The notes under the pieces are model-generated. The model searched no databases, had not been told where the DNA came from, and worked only from the letters and a program-made list of their open reading frames with translations. The position numbers and the translations under genes were made by a program. Shown here one piece after another: positions 10,861-22,108 of a DNA stretch of 64,000 nt. Within the stretch, counting starts at the first letter, position 1, and the number at the start of each line of letters is the position of its first letter. Source of the DNA: Incurvaria masculella (lineage: Eukaryota; Arthropoda; Insecta; Lepidoptera; Incurvariidae); NCBI GenBank assembly GCA_946894095.1, contig OX335641.1:2188501-2252500 (forward strand), in the 5' to 3' direction.

Positions 10861-11740
10861 CATCCGTCAAAGTAGATGGCGCCACGATCGTTCGTAGCTG
10901 TTTATAATAGAATTCCCCAAAAATAGTAAGTCACACAGCATACCCTATATTAGCGATATACCTATATGCTACCATTTATGTGACAATTATGAGTTATATC
11001 TACCATTTAGGATTTGCAACAATTATCTCACATATCTAACCAGTTTCATACATTGTTTTATTACATAAAAATACATAACCGCTTAGTGTGCTCTTCAACA
11101 CAGTTATATTTCCTAACTTCCTATTTTTGGAGCGTTATAGGAGAAATAGCGGCGAACTTCTGTGGCGCTATCTACATGAACGCACCTTAATTTGTATGGA
11201 GTTTAATATGGGACAGCGACAAACCCGCGGTAGACAGATAAGCGATAGGATAGGCATTTCTAACCTATTTTTAGTTCTGTGGTATAATACTTGCAAATTT
11301 ACCGCCCGCATAGAATAACAAAGAAGTTACCCGCCAGCGTGTGATATTTGCTTTCAATTTCTCAAATGTTTGCCGAGCACCCGTCTGAAACTTGCGGGAT
11401 ACGAGGTACACAGGAATCGCCCGAGCCGGATTACACACTATACCTTATATACGTACTGTCCTGTTATTTCCATGTATAATATGTTGTTTTATGAAAATCG
11501 GTTGAGAAATGCGACCTGTATAGACGGACACCGGACAAACATACGAAAGCATTTTTCCCCAACCTGAAACGGAGAAAAAATCATCCTCCCCATGCGTTCT
11601 GTGTGTTAGTATATTTGGGCCGCTGTATATTTATAATCACGGTGTACAATGCACTTACAGCTGTATTCAAAGAGGGGCGGACTAACTTTAATCCGACGGG
11701 CTAAACCGGTTTTCGTATGGTTAGTCTGGCGCTAATCTCG
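10861..11740. other. anonymous sequence
   Basis: It contains an inverted pair of gatggcgccac/gtggcgctatc motifs about 280 bp apart and otherwise nothing I can place. Short ORFs at 11088-11318 and 11370-11567 look random. Confidence 0.4.
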
Positions 11741-11751
11741 TACTAAGTTTA

Positions 11752-12015
11752 CCGAGTCAAACCGATCGACTGGCGTTTTCAAATGTATGGAGAAATTGAA
11801 GAGCGCGCGCAGTGGGCGTTAAGCTAACTAACATTTGCAAGTCCAAGTTCGATTTGACACCTTACGTATCGTCGCCGTAAATACGTTGACGTTTTCATAC
11901 AAATCGGAAGTCCGAGTTTGACTTTGCCACAGAATATCTAGTGAAAACTTATATGGAGTAACGTTTTTACGTAACTTCGAATTTCTGTAAACGCCAATTT
12001 AGGTGAGATCTCCAA
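11752..12015 (+). mobile_element. MITE family R, copy 1 (partial)
   Basis: It shares accgatcgactggcgttttc, atgtatggagaaattgaaga and gcgcgcgcagtgggcgttaa with the inverse of 25387-25712. The right end is aatttaggtgaga. Its left inverted repeat is degraded. Confidence 0.65.
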
Positions 12016-12174
12016 CTGACCACTCTGAATACGACTGTTAATTGAAAAAAAAAAATGGCGCAGCCACAGTAGACATCGCCGCCTCCCGGTGAATTCCCAA
12101 AGGGATATGCCACAAACCACGGAATATGCCACAAACGCTTCACGTAGATTTTGAAAATAGAAACATTTGCCTAC

Positions 12175-12397
12175 CTGCTATCTTGCGCTCGCGCATCTTC
12201 CTCCACAGCTGCTCGGCCTTGCGCATCGGCCAGTTCTCCACCTTCGCACTGAAGCTGCGGAAGAACTTGTACTCCTTGAAGTGCGACATGCGCCGGCCGA
12301 GGTGCGCGTGCGCGTGCGACCCCCCCGCGCCGCCCGCCGCGCCCGTCGCGCCCGCGCCGCCCGCCGGCGGGGAGCCCGCCTTCGAGCTCGACGCCAT
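12175..12397 (-). CDS. N-terminal coding exon of an unidentified host gene
   Basis: On the minus strand an ATG at 12397, in good context (aatcaagATGGCG), opens 74 codons. A Ser/Gly/Ala/Pro-rich start is followed by a conserved-looking stretch rich in aromatic and basic residues (SHFKEYKFFRSF, then WPMRKAEQLWRKMRER). The frame ends at a clean donor, CAG|GTAGGC (GT at plus 12173-12174), giving a phase-1 intron. A pyrimidine-rich acceptor (ttttcttgttag) ends at plus 12478, so this may be an internal exon with about 80 bases of 5' UTR. The exon is very GC- and CpG-rich against AT-rich surroundings, as expected for a constrained exon. I do not recognise the protein. Later exons would lie left of the window or at unrecognised sites. 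Overlapping ORFs in other frames are GC artefacts. Confidence 0.55.
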
Positions 12398-12477
12398 CTT
12401 GATTTCGCGCAGCGGTGAAATTCGGCTCTAGTAGATTCTTGTGTTTTAGTAAATGTGACATTAACTTTGTTACACAC
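12398..12477 (-). other. putative 5' UTR segment upstream of the minus-strand exon
   Basis: This is the stretch between the candidate acceptor (AG at plus 12478-12479, preceded by ccttttcttgtt on the minus strand) and the ATG. It holds no other minus-strand ATG that I can see. If the acceptor is not used, the same bases would be the proximal promoter instead. Confidence 0.35.
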
Positions 12478-12479
12478 CT

Positions 12480-14285
12480 AACAAGAAAAGGTATGGCTTT
12501 TTAGTGTCAGCAGTTAACTCAATTTTTTAGTTTAGAATTTTAAAGGGAAATGTAACTTTGAATACATTTATGCCTAATTTTTGTACGTTGATTGCATACC
12601 AAAAACAGGGTGTCAATGCTCGTTTCTTATAGCATTGATTAAATCACTGACACTTTCATATTTTCAATCTTAAGTACCATTGAGAATCATACAATAAGGT
12701 ACAAATATTTGGCCAACAACACACTGCTTAGTACTTAAAGTTTTGCTATCTATAATGGTATATAAAATCTACCTATCTAATCGCACTGTTCCGAATTTTG
12801 TTATAGATCTCAATTTTAATATTAAAAATTTAAGAACACTCCATAACTTCCATTTGTTATTATTAATCTATGCTTTGGAGATTTATGGTGAAAATTATTT
12901 TAGATAAATGAGAAGAGCTCTCATTTCACTGTGATTGAAATTTACGTGCGGAATATAATTTTCGGTGGTTCTTAAAAGAAAATTGTCTTTGTTTTTCTTA
13001 GAAGCAGCGTCGTCTCCTGGAAAGAGAAAACAGATAAGTGAAATTTAGCATCGGTTGAGAAGGACAAGATAATCTTGGACAGAACGCTTTTTAAATTACC
13101 ATTTAGGTACTTTACTTATATTACCTACCTCTATTTTTTCTAGGGCTGCTTTAGGGTCGCAAAAAAAATATTTAAGGGTGTGATGAGAGCCGATTGCGTT
13201 CAATTTAATAACGACGTAAGTAAAACTACTTTTAATTATATTTAAAATACCCTCAGCGAATTTCGATAATCAACAAGGTAAAAAGTAGATTGATGGTCTA
13301 GCTATTATTTAAAGATAAAACGGTTTCTGGTGCTTTGTGTTCTCAAATTAGACAATTAATCATAAACTTTAATAAGAAAGTCTTAACGCAGAATATGCGT
13401 CAGATATTTACCGTTATAGGTTCCAAGTATACCTAGAATACCTGCAATACCCTGTATATCTGCAATACCTGCAGGGGAAGCGACATAAGCGATCATAAGA
13501 TAGCGCTCTATCATTTCTCCCTGCGGAAGCGACGTAATATTTACGCCTATTCTTGAAATCCCACGCTCAGGAATCAGGAATCTTTCAGTCGAGAAATCTT
13601 GAAATACCGTACTCCAGAATCGTTTCGTCGAAAAAATCCCGTTGACAAACTTCATAAACATTTCTGAAAGATTTCTGATTGCTCTGAGCACGGAATTCCT
13701 TGTCCTACTGATACATGCATGTGTATGTAAGTATATAGTTCAGTTGAATGTGATATTTCTATACGACCATGTGATTCCTTACTTCACAAACACGGTACAA
13801 AATTTAAGAGGGAAAAAAAGTGACCGACTTTACTTTGGCTAAATGAAATGTATCCAAGCCAGCGTATATAAATGGTGTCCCAACCATACAAATAAAAATT
13901 TCATTGGTACCAACTGACAACATGGACATTAAAATTTAAGACATTTATTATATGAGATAAATATGAAGAGATAGGAATATGAGAGGAAATATTAGAGAAA
14001 CGAAATTTTCAGATTTCGTTATTGAAACACAGTTGTCTTTACGTGAAAATGTAAAAATTCATTAATAAACCTATGCATCCTTCTGCATGGATTTCAGAGT
14101 TTTAGACTAAAATTACCTTGGACGATTAAAATATCACAAAATGTTCTGCAGTGTATCCTTTTTCTATCGAAAAAAACCTAGCCGTGTGTGTTTCGTCACT
14201 TGAAAAGAATATAAGTATTTCTATCCATGAATGTCGTAAGAGACGAATATGTTGTAGTTCGTGATTATTGTGACCAGCAAATTCC
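12480..14285. other. repeat-poor AT-rich stretch
   Basis: No element shared with the rest of the window was recognised. A region near 13420-13480 repeats ataccctgta/gcaatacctgca motifs. ORFs at 13383-13691 and 13642-13842 have no domain. Confidence 0.45.
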
Positions 14286-14405
14286 GTACTCACATAGGTG
14301 GTAGAGTTAATCCCGCCCGGATTGTTACTATGATCGCATCAATTGTCCGTGTTTTCCATTCAGTTTCGTATACCGATGCAATGTTAAGATGGTCCTAGTA
14401 TGCCG
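14286..14405 (+). mobile_element. SINE body fragment
   Basis: Matches the SINE body over taggtggtagagttaatccc, gcccgg and attgtccgtgttttccattc. Both ends are missing. Confidence 0.55.
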
Positions 14406-14520
14406 ATTAGATCCCATGAGGTATATTTGGGCGATTCATTAGAGAAGGTTTGGTATAGTCAATCATCCATTTTAAGGTTTGTGGAAAACGGCTTACTCAC
14501 GGTGTGTCGATGATATTATA

Positions 14521-14555
14521 CGACGTTTCGAACCAAACATTTGGTCCATCATCAG
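14521..14555 (-). ncRNA. hammerhead-ribozyme-like core at the Penelope-like element end
   Basis: The minus strand reads CTGATGA, then a 7-bp hairpin (GGACCAA with TTGGTTC, 4-base loop), then GAAAC. This is the conserved half of a hammerhead: CUGANGA, helix II, GAAA. I could not place a canonical cleavage triplet closing helix III, so activity is doubtful. Hammerheads are known in Penelope-like elements. Confidence 0.5.
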
Positions 14556-14592
14556 GCGAGCACCCGCCCCGGCGACGGTCAACAGGGAACTG

Positions 14593-15040
14593 TCAGTATG
14601 ACCTTTTCCGCCGTTGACGAAGATTATAGCTGTGGGTGGGGGTAGTCTGCGAACATGCTTGGGCTGCGTTCCGAATGTCAGATGATGTGCAGTACGCACT
14701 CACGGTGTCTTGAGCGGTCCGGTTTTTCTTCTCTTCTCTTCGTCTGAGCGGCGCCAATATCGGATTCCATACAGATGACAACTTGAAAGAGTCCTCTCTA
14801 TTAAAGTTTCTGTATTTGGAGATCTCTATGGACTCTCGGCCTATGCGAGGAATATACCGAGATTCTGTTGCCAATATTTCCACTTGGTCAAACCTAATCC
14901 AGTGATACGTGCCAGAGTCCATATGCTCACAAACTGACACAAATTGTTAGGGTCTTGTTTCTTCGCTGATGTTCAGAAATCCGTGTTGCAACACTTCTCT
15001 TCGTCTGTCCGATGTACGCTAACCCACAGTTGCATGGAAA
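14593..15040 (-). pseudogene. Penelope-like GIY-YIG endonuclease remnant
   Basis: Reading from 15040 leftward: P-C-N-C-G-L-A-Y-I-G-Q-T-K-R-S with S-E-H-Q-R-R after it, then a stop and frame change near 14940. The downstream frame (14940 to 14593) gives E-H-M-D-S-G ... W-I-R-F-D-Q-V-E-I-L-A and R-E-S-I-E-I-S-K ... N-F-N-R-E-D-S, the conserved end of the GIY-YIG domain. Reverse transcriptase is absent. Broken, so non-functional. Confidence 0.75.
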
Positions 15041-15106
15041 AATTTAATAATGTCGTAAAATATCATCGACACACCGTGAGTAAGCCGTTTTCCACAAACC
15101 TTAAAA

Positions 15107-15680
15107 TGAGTGTTAACCACGGTAATCTCAAATCATATAATAAAATATAATATTAAAAAAAACAGGCGTCTCTTTTCTGCAGGGTCTAATTGAATCAAAA
15201 GATTGAAAAAATATGTATACGTTAAATGAAATTAAAATGAATAACTCATGACGTCGCACTGGCCTAGAGATTCAAGGGTTAACCCAATAAGTTCCTTAGG
15301 GAAACTAGCAGCTTCGCCTGACTTTGAAGAACGTTTTCATTTATTTATTGCTGTTGTGTAATTTATTTATTGCTGTAGTGTTAAACATTTTTTGTGAAAA
15401 ATACAGAACATGGGATAAACCTGGGATACACATGAGGCGACTGCGAAATTTATGTAGTTGCCACAACGACATCCTGTATACAGTAAAGAGCGCTTTGCAG
15501 GCACTCGGTGTGACGAGGGTGGCCGCTGGTTGGGGAAAAATGTATATTACGTATTCCGACGTTTCTTAAAGGCGTTCCAAGGGTTAACGAGATTAGACAA
15601 TCGTTACGATCGGGAAAAAGTTAAATTAATTAAACCTTCAGATGTTTGTTGCATCTTTCTCGGATGGTTAATGTGGATGT
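15107..15680. other. no gene recognised
   Basis: Short ORFs overlap here (15324-15569, 15458-15727) with no recognisable domain. The second runs into the neighbouring repeat. Confidence 0.4.
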
Positions 15681-16050
15681 TTTTAGGGTTCCGTACCCAC
15701 AGGGTGAAAACGGAACCCTATTACTAAGCCTCCGCTGTCCATCCGTCCGTCCGTCCGTCCGTCCGTCCGTCCGTCCGTCCGTCCGTCCGTCCGTCCGTCC
15801 GTCCGTCCGTCCGTCCGTCCGTCTGTCCGTCTGTCACAGGGCTGTATCTCAGTAACCGTAACAGGTAGACAGCTGAAATTTTCACAGAGTGTGTATTTAT
15901 TTTGCCGCTACAACAATAAATAGGTAAGATTAAAAAATAATTAAAATTAAAGGGGGCTCCCATACAAAAAACGTGTTTTTTTTGGTTTTTTTTTACGATG
16001 GTACGGAACCCTTCGTGTGCGAGTCCGACTCGCACTTGGCCGGTTTTTTA
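15681..16050 (-). mobile_element. microsatellite-bearing lepidopteran element (family M), copy 1
   Basis: Full-length minus-strand copy. On the minus strand one end is ccggccaagtgcgagtcgga and the other is gggtacggaaccctaaaa. Inside are gtgtgtatttattttgccgc and a (GTCC)n array at about 15740-15830. ORFs over the array (VRPSVRPS repeats and the inverse) are artefacts of the tetranucleotide. I recall this family from moths as a microsatellite-associated interspersed element. Confidence 0.8.
15740..15830 (+). repeat. (GTCC)n microsatellite inside family M copy 1
   Basis: About 22 tandem GTCC units with occasional A or T changes near the edges. Confidence 0.9.
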
Positions 16051-17225
16051 TATGATTATGGGTAAAAAATAGAATGTAGAGTTCGTAGAGACTGGTGTTA
16101 AACATAGTGAAAACATTTGTCAAGTCTGCCTCGATGCCCAGGGTTCCTATAAAATAGAAAGAAAAAAAATCCCAACAAAAACAGTCTTGGTTTTCTGTTT
16201 TAGGTTTTAGTTTCTTCGGCAATCCAGGCTTATATCGCGACTGAAATGGATCGCTAATTCCAAAATAAGAAATATTTTTTTAATATCGTAATTGTTTTAT
16301 GTAATGTTTTTCAATAATAGGAAACAATATCAGATTATAAAAGTATTAGTGTTATTTATTGTATTAATATTATTGCTTTGAAAAAATGGTTTTTCGTTAT
16401 TAGGTCTAAAGTACTATCATAGATTAGTACTATTGTCAAAAAATATATCGCAAATGTGTGACAACACCCGAGTCGAAATATTATCTTTTGAGCAAAACAA
16501 TGTCAAATTATGATAGTATACCTAAACATTATTGTTTTGATTTGTTTTCTATTGGAAAAAAGGGGTTATTATATTTTGCTCTCAAACACAAATACTAATG
16601 GCTCTATATTTAAAGTGTTAAGATGTGAGGAAAGGTGTGGCAACACTCTAGTCGAAATATCCTCTTTAGAGACCTTAACATTTACATGACCTCATTACGA
16701 ACCAATTTAGGAACTGCGTACAAACTAATTACATTGATGTATCGATGCGTGTTCCGAGCCGGACCACTTATCCGCTCATCTAACAGCCGCATCGGTGTGG
16801 CCGGACCGTGTCATCATGTCATTGCCAACGCTTCGGTCGAGGGTACAATTAGTGGAACTCTTCATTACGGTGTATTAAAGTGTTAACGCTAGTTGTAAGT
16901 AGTCGTGTGTTTGACCCTAATTTGTTATTTGTGAAGGGAAGAGAGATCTTTTTTAGGGTTCCGTACCCAAAGGGTGCCATTGACTCCAGCTTTACTACTC
17001 TTTTAAACCGAATGACGTGCGTGAATCAGTCAATAAAATTAACCTCGTCCTTAAAAATGCCTGGAAATAGTCAGAGAGAAACGGACCCGCTTTGAATCCA
17101 CAAAAAACAGTGGCTATGATATTAGGAGGCAAAAAATGTATCGAAACTGTAATAGCACAAACCCCAGTACTTGTAAATGAATAGTATTGCCATTCCATTT
17201 GTTAAATCTTCTCGAAACTAAGGGT
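16051..17225. other. AT-rich stretch with a family M end fragment
   Basis: A short piece of the family M end (ttagggttccgtacccaaag) lies at about 16950-16985. No gene is evident. ORFs at 16635-16886 and 16995-17198 lack domains. Confidence 0.45.
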
Positions 17226-18045
17226 TAAAAATGGACGTGAGCATAAGATACGAAGAGCACATTTCGGAAAAAATTAGGGCCTCGTTTGGTAAGCTCAGAT
17301 CCCTATATGAAATAAATAAGCATGTTTTAAGGAAGTCAGACATAAGCTCACGGAATCATTGATATTAACACAATTCAAATACTATGATATAGTGTGCGGT
17401 CCCTGTTTGCACGGCAAGACAGCGAAACGTATGCGAAGAGTACAAAACCACACACACTTTGGGCTCCACAGCTGGGTCTCCTGAACATGGCAAACCGTTG
17501 GCACCTCCGCCTGGCTACCTTTACTGGCAAGATAATCAACAATCAGTGCCCGAGACAGCCATTGCTATGGAACTCGATCCGTGGGAAGATTGCTTGCCAT
17601 ACCCAAGCACCATTTCCACCACCGCTTAGAGACATTACAAATCCGATAACCTTTAAAAGAGGTCTATGAACACACCTTTTAACCAAACAATGTACTGCCT
17701 GAACTTAATATCTTGATTCTTTGTTATATTTTTTCCATAATATTTAGTTTCCTTTTTTAATTACTTAAATACTAAGGTTGTATACATTGTTATATTTTGA
17801 GTTTTAAGTGTGTTTATATTGATGAAATTGTGCCTGTTCATGTATTATTTTTATTTTGGTGTACTTGGTTATGTAAGTTGTGTAAGTTAGGTTGGTTAAA
17901 TAATTTTTTATACGCTGTTTTTTTAATGATGTGTAATGATTAACCTGTTTATTTTCAATGTTACTTTTATTATTTGTTACATGGTATTATCATGTTTCAT
18001 GGTGTGTTATTAGCCATTCATTAACACTTCAATAAAAGAATATAC
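17226..18045 (+). pseudogene. 3' part of a non-LTR retrotransposon (Jockey/CR1-like), broken
   Basis: Translated pieces give D-V-S-I-R-Y-E-E-H-I-S-E-K-I-R, then G-K-L-R-S-L-Y-E-I-N-K-H-V-L-R-K-S-D, a frame change near 17345, then Q-F-K-Y-Y-D-I-V-C-G-P-C and K-R-M-R-R-V-Q-N. After an internal loss come N-M-A-N-R-W-H-L-R and N-P-I-T-F-K-R-G-L before the stop at about 17669. This order is usual at the C-terminal end of LINE reverse transcriptase ORFs. A 3' UTR with an AATAAA-like signal runs to about 18045. Confidence 0.7.
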
Positions 18046-18980
18046 GTCCTTACTCTCCACGTGACTGTATTTTTTTTATTATATCTCTTCCTCATTGATA
18101 TGAGTTTAGTATGTTTTATATCAATATACTTACTCATATTAGTGTTATGATGCGTAACATTGCTGTTTTATAGCTTTGGTTACCTGAATAGTCATAATAC
18201 ACTCAATTTATACTCGGGAAAGACGAGGTGCTTCGTATTTATATTCTTAACCTCCAACAATCCATGCCACATAGGTGATCTTCTTTCGGCCTACCTATTT
18301 ATACTTATTTCACGTAGTAAATCATCACTTTTACATATGTATAAACTATATCGCAGTGTTTACAACCACAAAAATAGAGCCCATTTGAAATGGATCGGCT
18401 GGCATATTTACACATACAACTGTCGTGATATAGTTCCTATTACTGTCGCTTTGGCAACCTACTATTCGTTTTCTTTAGTTTTTATTTGGTATCAATATTT
18501 AGCCTAAATACAGTGTATTTTGGGTGGCTAATACTCGAACCACGGGATGACCTGAATTCTCAATGAAAATGCACATTTCTGATGCAGACCAATTCGCGGT
18601 TTTCAAAAAAAGCGACCGTAATACCCGTTTACCCGTGGGGGTAAAATCAACGACCCACGGGCCAAGAGCGGAATGGTGTTAAAAGATGTGTATTTAATAT
18701 GTAATGTGTGTGTTTCTCTCTCACGACCCAGATGTGGTAGTGCGGTGATTTGAGTGTTTTCTGTGTTAATAGAGTAAAGAAATAAAAAAAAAACAAATCA
18801 ATAAAAAAAATAGCACATAAGTAAAGTTTAAAAAATATTTCAGGCAGCCACGGCTCATGCAGAAGCAATGTTAAAATTTGAATAACGTATCTCGTTGCAA
18901 AGAAGAAGGAATGTCACGCGCAAAGATGTTCGATACCACGTGAGAAAGACTCTGCAGCCTTTGCCAACATTATCTCATTT
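18046..18980. other. no gene recognised
   Basis: The ORF at 18160-18507 is 115 codons, hydrophobic and low in complexity, with no recognisable domain. I treat it as chance. Confidence 0.4.
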
Positions 18981-19320
18981 CTAGGGTTCCGTACCCAAAG
19001 GGTGCCCACGGAATCCTATGAAATTAATGAATAAATAAATAAATAAATGATAGACCAGCACAAGTAACAAAAAAACCTCCGCTGTCCGTCCGTCAATCCG
19101 TCTGTCACAGGGCTGTATCTCATGAGCCGTAATAGGTAGGCAGCTGAAATTTTCACGGAGTGTGTATTTATTTTGCCGCTATAACAACAGATAGGTAAGA
19201 TTAAAATATAATAAAAAATAAATGGAGACCTTACAAAAAACGTGATTTTTTGGTGTTTAATCTTGTAAGATGATACGGAACCCTTCGTGTGCGAGGAGTC
19301 CGACTCGCACTTGGCCGGTT
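18981..19320 (-). mobile_element. family M element, copy 2
   Basis: Minus-strand copy from ctagggttccgtacccaaag to cgcacttggccggtt. A short tail-like (aaat)n insert interrupts it near 19020-19070. Its tetranucleotide array is only about three units long. Confidence 0.8.
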
Positions 19321-19780
19321 GCATCAAAGGCGTTATGATTTGGTGTATTAATGAAAAAATCGTAAAATGCTGGCGCCAATCAATTTTCTACTGTGTAATT
19401 CAGCCGTTCTATTTCCGGATCGAAGTGATTTCATTCCGATCAGTTAGAACTTGCGTCGAACTGCTACAGATCAAACAAGCTCCTCTCTCGAGAGGTTGTG
19501 TGACCATGAACAATCACATTATTTTTTTAAACTGGTAGAGGTACATACACTAAAAGACCGAAGTATTTATTTCGATTACTCTTTTAGTAAAACACTTAAC
19601 TGACATAGAGTGTCTACAAACATTGGGGAAATTATACAAGTCAACATTATTACAAAAATAATCCATGGAAATGATTCAATATAAAATATAAAAGTTAATT
19701 CACAATAAATTCAATTAAAATCAAATTTAGGCTTATAATATACCGATTATTAGAATCATATTGGTTTTAAAAAAATATAT
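19321..19780. other. no gene recognised
   Basis: Anonymous AT-rich sequence between repeats. Confidence 0.4.
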
Positions 19781-19789
19781 AGATCTTAA

Positions 19790-19895
19790 ATGAATTTATC
19801 ATTGGATGTCATGTATCTCATTAATTCGCTTGGAGTGTCATTAAGAAATTCATCAGTGGAGTAATACGCTTTCTTGTATAAGTTTATAGGGTTTA
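19790..19895 (-). pseudogene. LINE ORF2 C-terminal tip
   Basis: The minus strand reads K-K-A-Y-Y-S-T-D-E-F-L-N-D-T, the usual last residues of a Jockey-like LINE protein. Only the last 30 or so codons remain. Confidence 0.55.
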
Positions 19896-19959
19896 AAGGG
19901 AAGGGGACGTTACTTGCTTAGCACCAATAAAATTAAAATCTTGGTACTTGACATGTTAT

Positions 19960-20205
19960 AACAATTAAATCAATCAAATATTTTCTGTTTATATAGTTTT
20001 AAGTTATCTTACGTTTTATAAGTGTGATTATGGTGCTTAGTTTTAAGTAATTTATTGTTTCTTGCTACCTCTTAATATATTTTCTTATATTAAGGTTAGC
20101 TGTTAGAGATTGTCTTTGGCAATAAGCTCGCCTTTGCATACTATGCAATAATTGTAAGCAATAAAGAATATTTTCATTTTAATTTCATTTCATTTAATTT
20201 CAATA
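19960..20205 (+). mobile_element. LINE 3' UTR and tail, plus strand
   Basis: The stretch gattgtctttggcaataagc through gcaataaagaatattttcat and a (tttcat)n-like tail is typical of lepidopteran LINE 3' ends. No coding part is attached. Confidence 0.45.
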
Positions 20206-20655
20206 ATAACTATGGAATTACGCTCATTCTCATCGAAAATTCAATGAATGAAACGAGTGTGAAAAATTCGCTGTGTTAGTTCGCTTACAAATTCGGACCA
20301 CGCATCATTGAATCTTCTGAATAGCATCCTGTGAAGTTTTTACGTGTCCGTACGTGTCATTGAAACTCGAGAAAATTAGTAGTAAGCGAACTCACTCACC
20401 GCGGCTACAACCTTTTTATGTCAAAAGTGGCTACCGTGGCCCTTAAAAACTAATTTTGCTACCTGCGCCCGTCCTTTGTATGATGTATCGTTATTTTATG
20501 TATATTTTTATAGAGGCTAATTTTTTTCTATTAGTCGCTTGGTCACATTACACATACATATATGGGTGAATTTTCAAGTGGGCCTTCAGGGCCAAATCCG
20601 AAACCATAAGAAATAGCGAAAAACACTCAAAGCAGCCATGAGGCCGATTTTGATA
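20206..20655. other. no gene recognised
   Basis: AT-rich anonymous sequence. Confidence 0.4.
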
Positions 20656-20659
20656 ATAA

Positions 20660-20995
20660 AACCGCACACGAAGGGTTCCGTACCATCGTACAAAAAATAA
20701 TACAAAAAATCACGTTTTTTGTATGGGGACCCCCTTTAATTTTAATATTTTTTTAATGTTACCTATTTTGTGTTATAGCGGCAAAATAAATACACACTCT
20801 GTGAAAATTTCAGCTGTCTATCTGTTACGGTTACTGAGATACAGCCCTGTGACAGACGGACGGACGGACGGACGGACGGACGGACGGACGGACGGACGGA
20901 CGGACGGACGGACGGACGGACGGACGGACGGACGGACAGCGGAGGAGTAGTAATAGGGCTCCGTTTTCACCCTTTGGGTGCGGAACCCTAAAAAC
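20660..20995 (+). mobile_element. family M element, copy 3
   Basis: Plus-strand copy, 5' end shortened (starts accgcacacgaagggttcc). It carries the second-longest array: about 21 GACG units at 20852-20938. The ORFs read RTDGRTDG repeats and are artefacts. Confidence 0.8.
20852..20938 (+). repeat. (GACG)n microsatellite inside family M copy 3
   Basis: About 21 uninterrupted GACG units at the same internal site as the arrays in the other copies. Confidence 0.9.
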
Positions 20996-21688
20996 TAAAG
21001 TTGCATTTTTGGATTTTTGGAAAACTCGGTTTCCTAGCCGGGAATCGAACTCGTTGATTTTAAAAAAAATATTCACGATGTATTTTTACATCACATAATA
21101 GTGTCGCTTATAAGGAACAAATTATGTGAAGAAATATTAAATGGCAAACTAAAGGAAACGTTTATTTTTAATGAACTAATTCATTAACTTCCCTACTCAA
21201 ATTGTCTGAAATATTATTTTCTTTCGTTTATAATGGCTTTTGATGGCGAAGAGATAATACAATTTTGAAATTACAACACGATGTTGTGATGCTGAATAAA
21301 GGTGTGTTGAACTACATTTCGAATTATTTGATTTGTGATAGTACGGGTAGTGTACGAATACTTGAAAATAAGAAACAGTTTAATAATAATGAACACTTTC
21401 CTTTAGTTTTCCGTATGACATTTCTTGACTGGATGTGCTCCTTATAAGCGACACTATTCATTGGTGCAATAATACGGAATGCTTTATGTTTCTCAAAATC
21501 AACGAGCTCGATTCCTGGTTAGGAAAATGTTTTTTCCAAAAATCTAATAATAATGCAGTTTTAGTTTTTATCATTATCGGCCTCATACCGTCTACAAGTT
21601 TAACTTTTTTGATTTTTGATCAAGGATTCTCACCTCGTTCGTTCATTTAATTCATCGGAATGAAATTTATTTTTTATTTGTAGGTGCA
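20996..21688. other. no gene recognised
   Basis: Contains the inverted pair gtgtcgcttataaggaa / ccttataagcgacacta (about 21100 and 21450), so part may be another foldback element of about 350 bp (21100-21458). Confidence 0.4.
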
Positions 21689-22013
21689 AAAAACCGGCCA
21701 AGTGCGAGTCGGACTCGCACACGAAGTGTTCCGTACCATTGTAAAAGATTTAATACGAAAAATCACGTTTTTTGTATTAAATATTTTACGATGGTATGGA
21801 ACCCTTTAATTATTACTATTTTTGAATCTTACCTATTTGTTGTTATAGCGGCAAAATAAATACACACTCTGTGAAAATTTCAGCTGTCTATCTATTACGG
21901 TTACTGAGATACAGCCCTGTGACAGAGGGACGGACGGACGAACGGACGGACGGACAGCGGATGCTTAGTAATAGGGTTCCGTTGGCACCATTTGGGTACG
22001 GAACCCTAAAAAA
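21689..22013 (+). mobile_element. family M element, copy 4
   Basis: Complete plus-strand copy from aaaaaccggccaagtgcgag to the gggtacggaaccctaaaa end. The tetranucleotide array is short, about 8 units with changes. Confidence 0.8.
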
Positions 22014-22108
22014 GGATAGTCATTCGTAATGCGTATAACATTTTCAATAATACAGGTGTCTTTGCATATCCAATAAGACCTTTTTGTTGTATTAACTATT
22101 TTACTTAA

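Larger units (their letters stand above)
14471..15106 (-). mobile_element. Penelope-like element fragment bounded by inverted repeats
   Basis: A 54-bp sequence (14471-14524, tttaaggtttgtggaaaacg onward) recurs inverted at 15052-15106 with very few differences. Between them on the minus strand lies the C-terminal part of a Penelope-like protein with GIY-YIG nuclease motifs. Penelope-like elements often carry rearranged terminal repeats, so this looks like a partial tandem or inverted copy. Confidence 0.7.

Noticed and set aside
11540..11575. The cattttt-ccccaacct string as a second mariner end
   Set aside because: Only a dozen bases match the mariner terminus; no partner repeat or transposase remnant lies nearby.
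12126..12477. Four further ORFs overlapping the 12175-12397 exon in other frames
   Set aside because: Stops are rare by chance in GC-rich DNA. Only the 12397 frame has a good start context and a matching donor.
15646..16035. ORFs encoding repeats such as VRPS or DGRT over the GTCC/GACG arrays (also 20723-21076 and 23481-23866)
   Set aside because: The tetranucleotide array stays open in several frames on both strands. The reading frames follow the microsatellite and not a protein.
18160..18507. A 115-residue ORF as a small membrane protein
   Set aside because: Composition is what AT-rich DNA gives by chance, with no signal peptide, domain or splice context.
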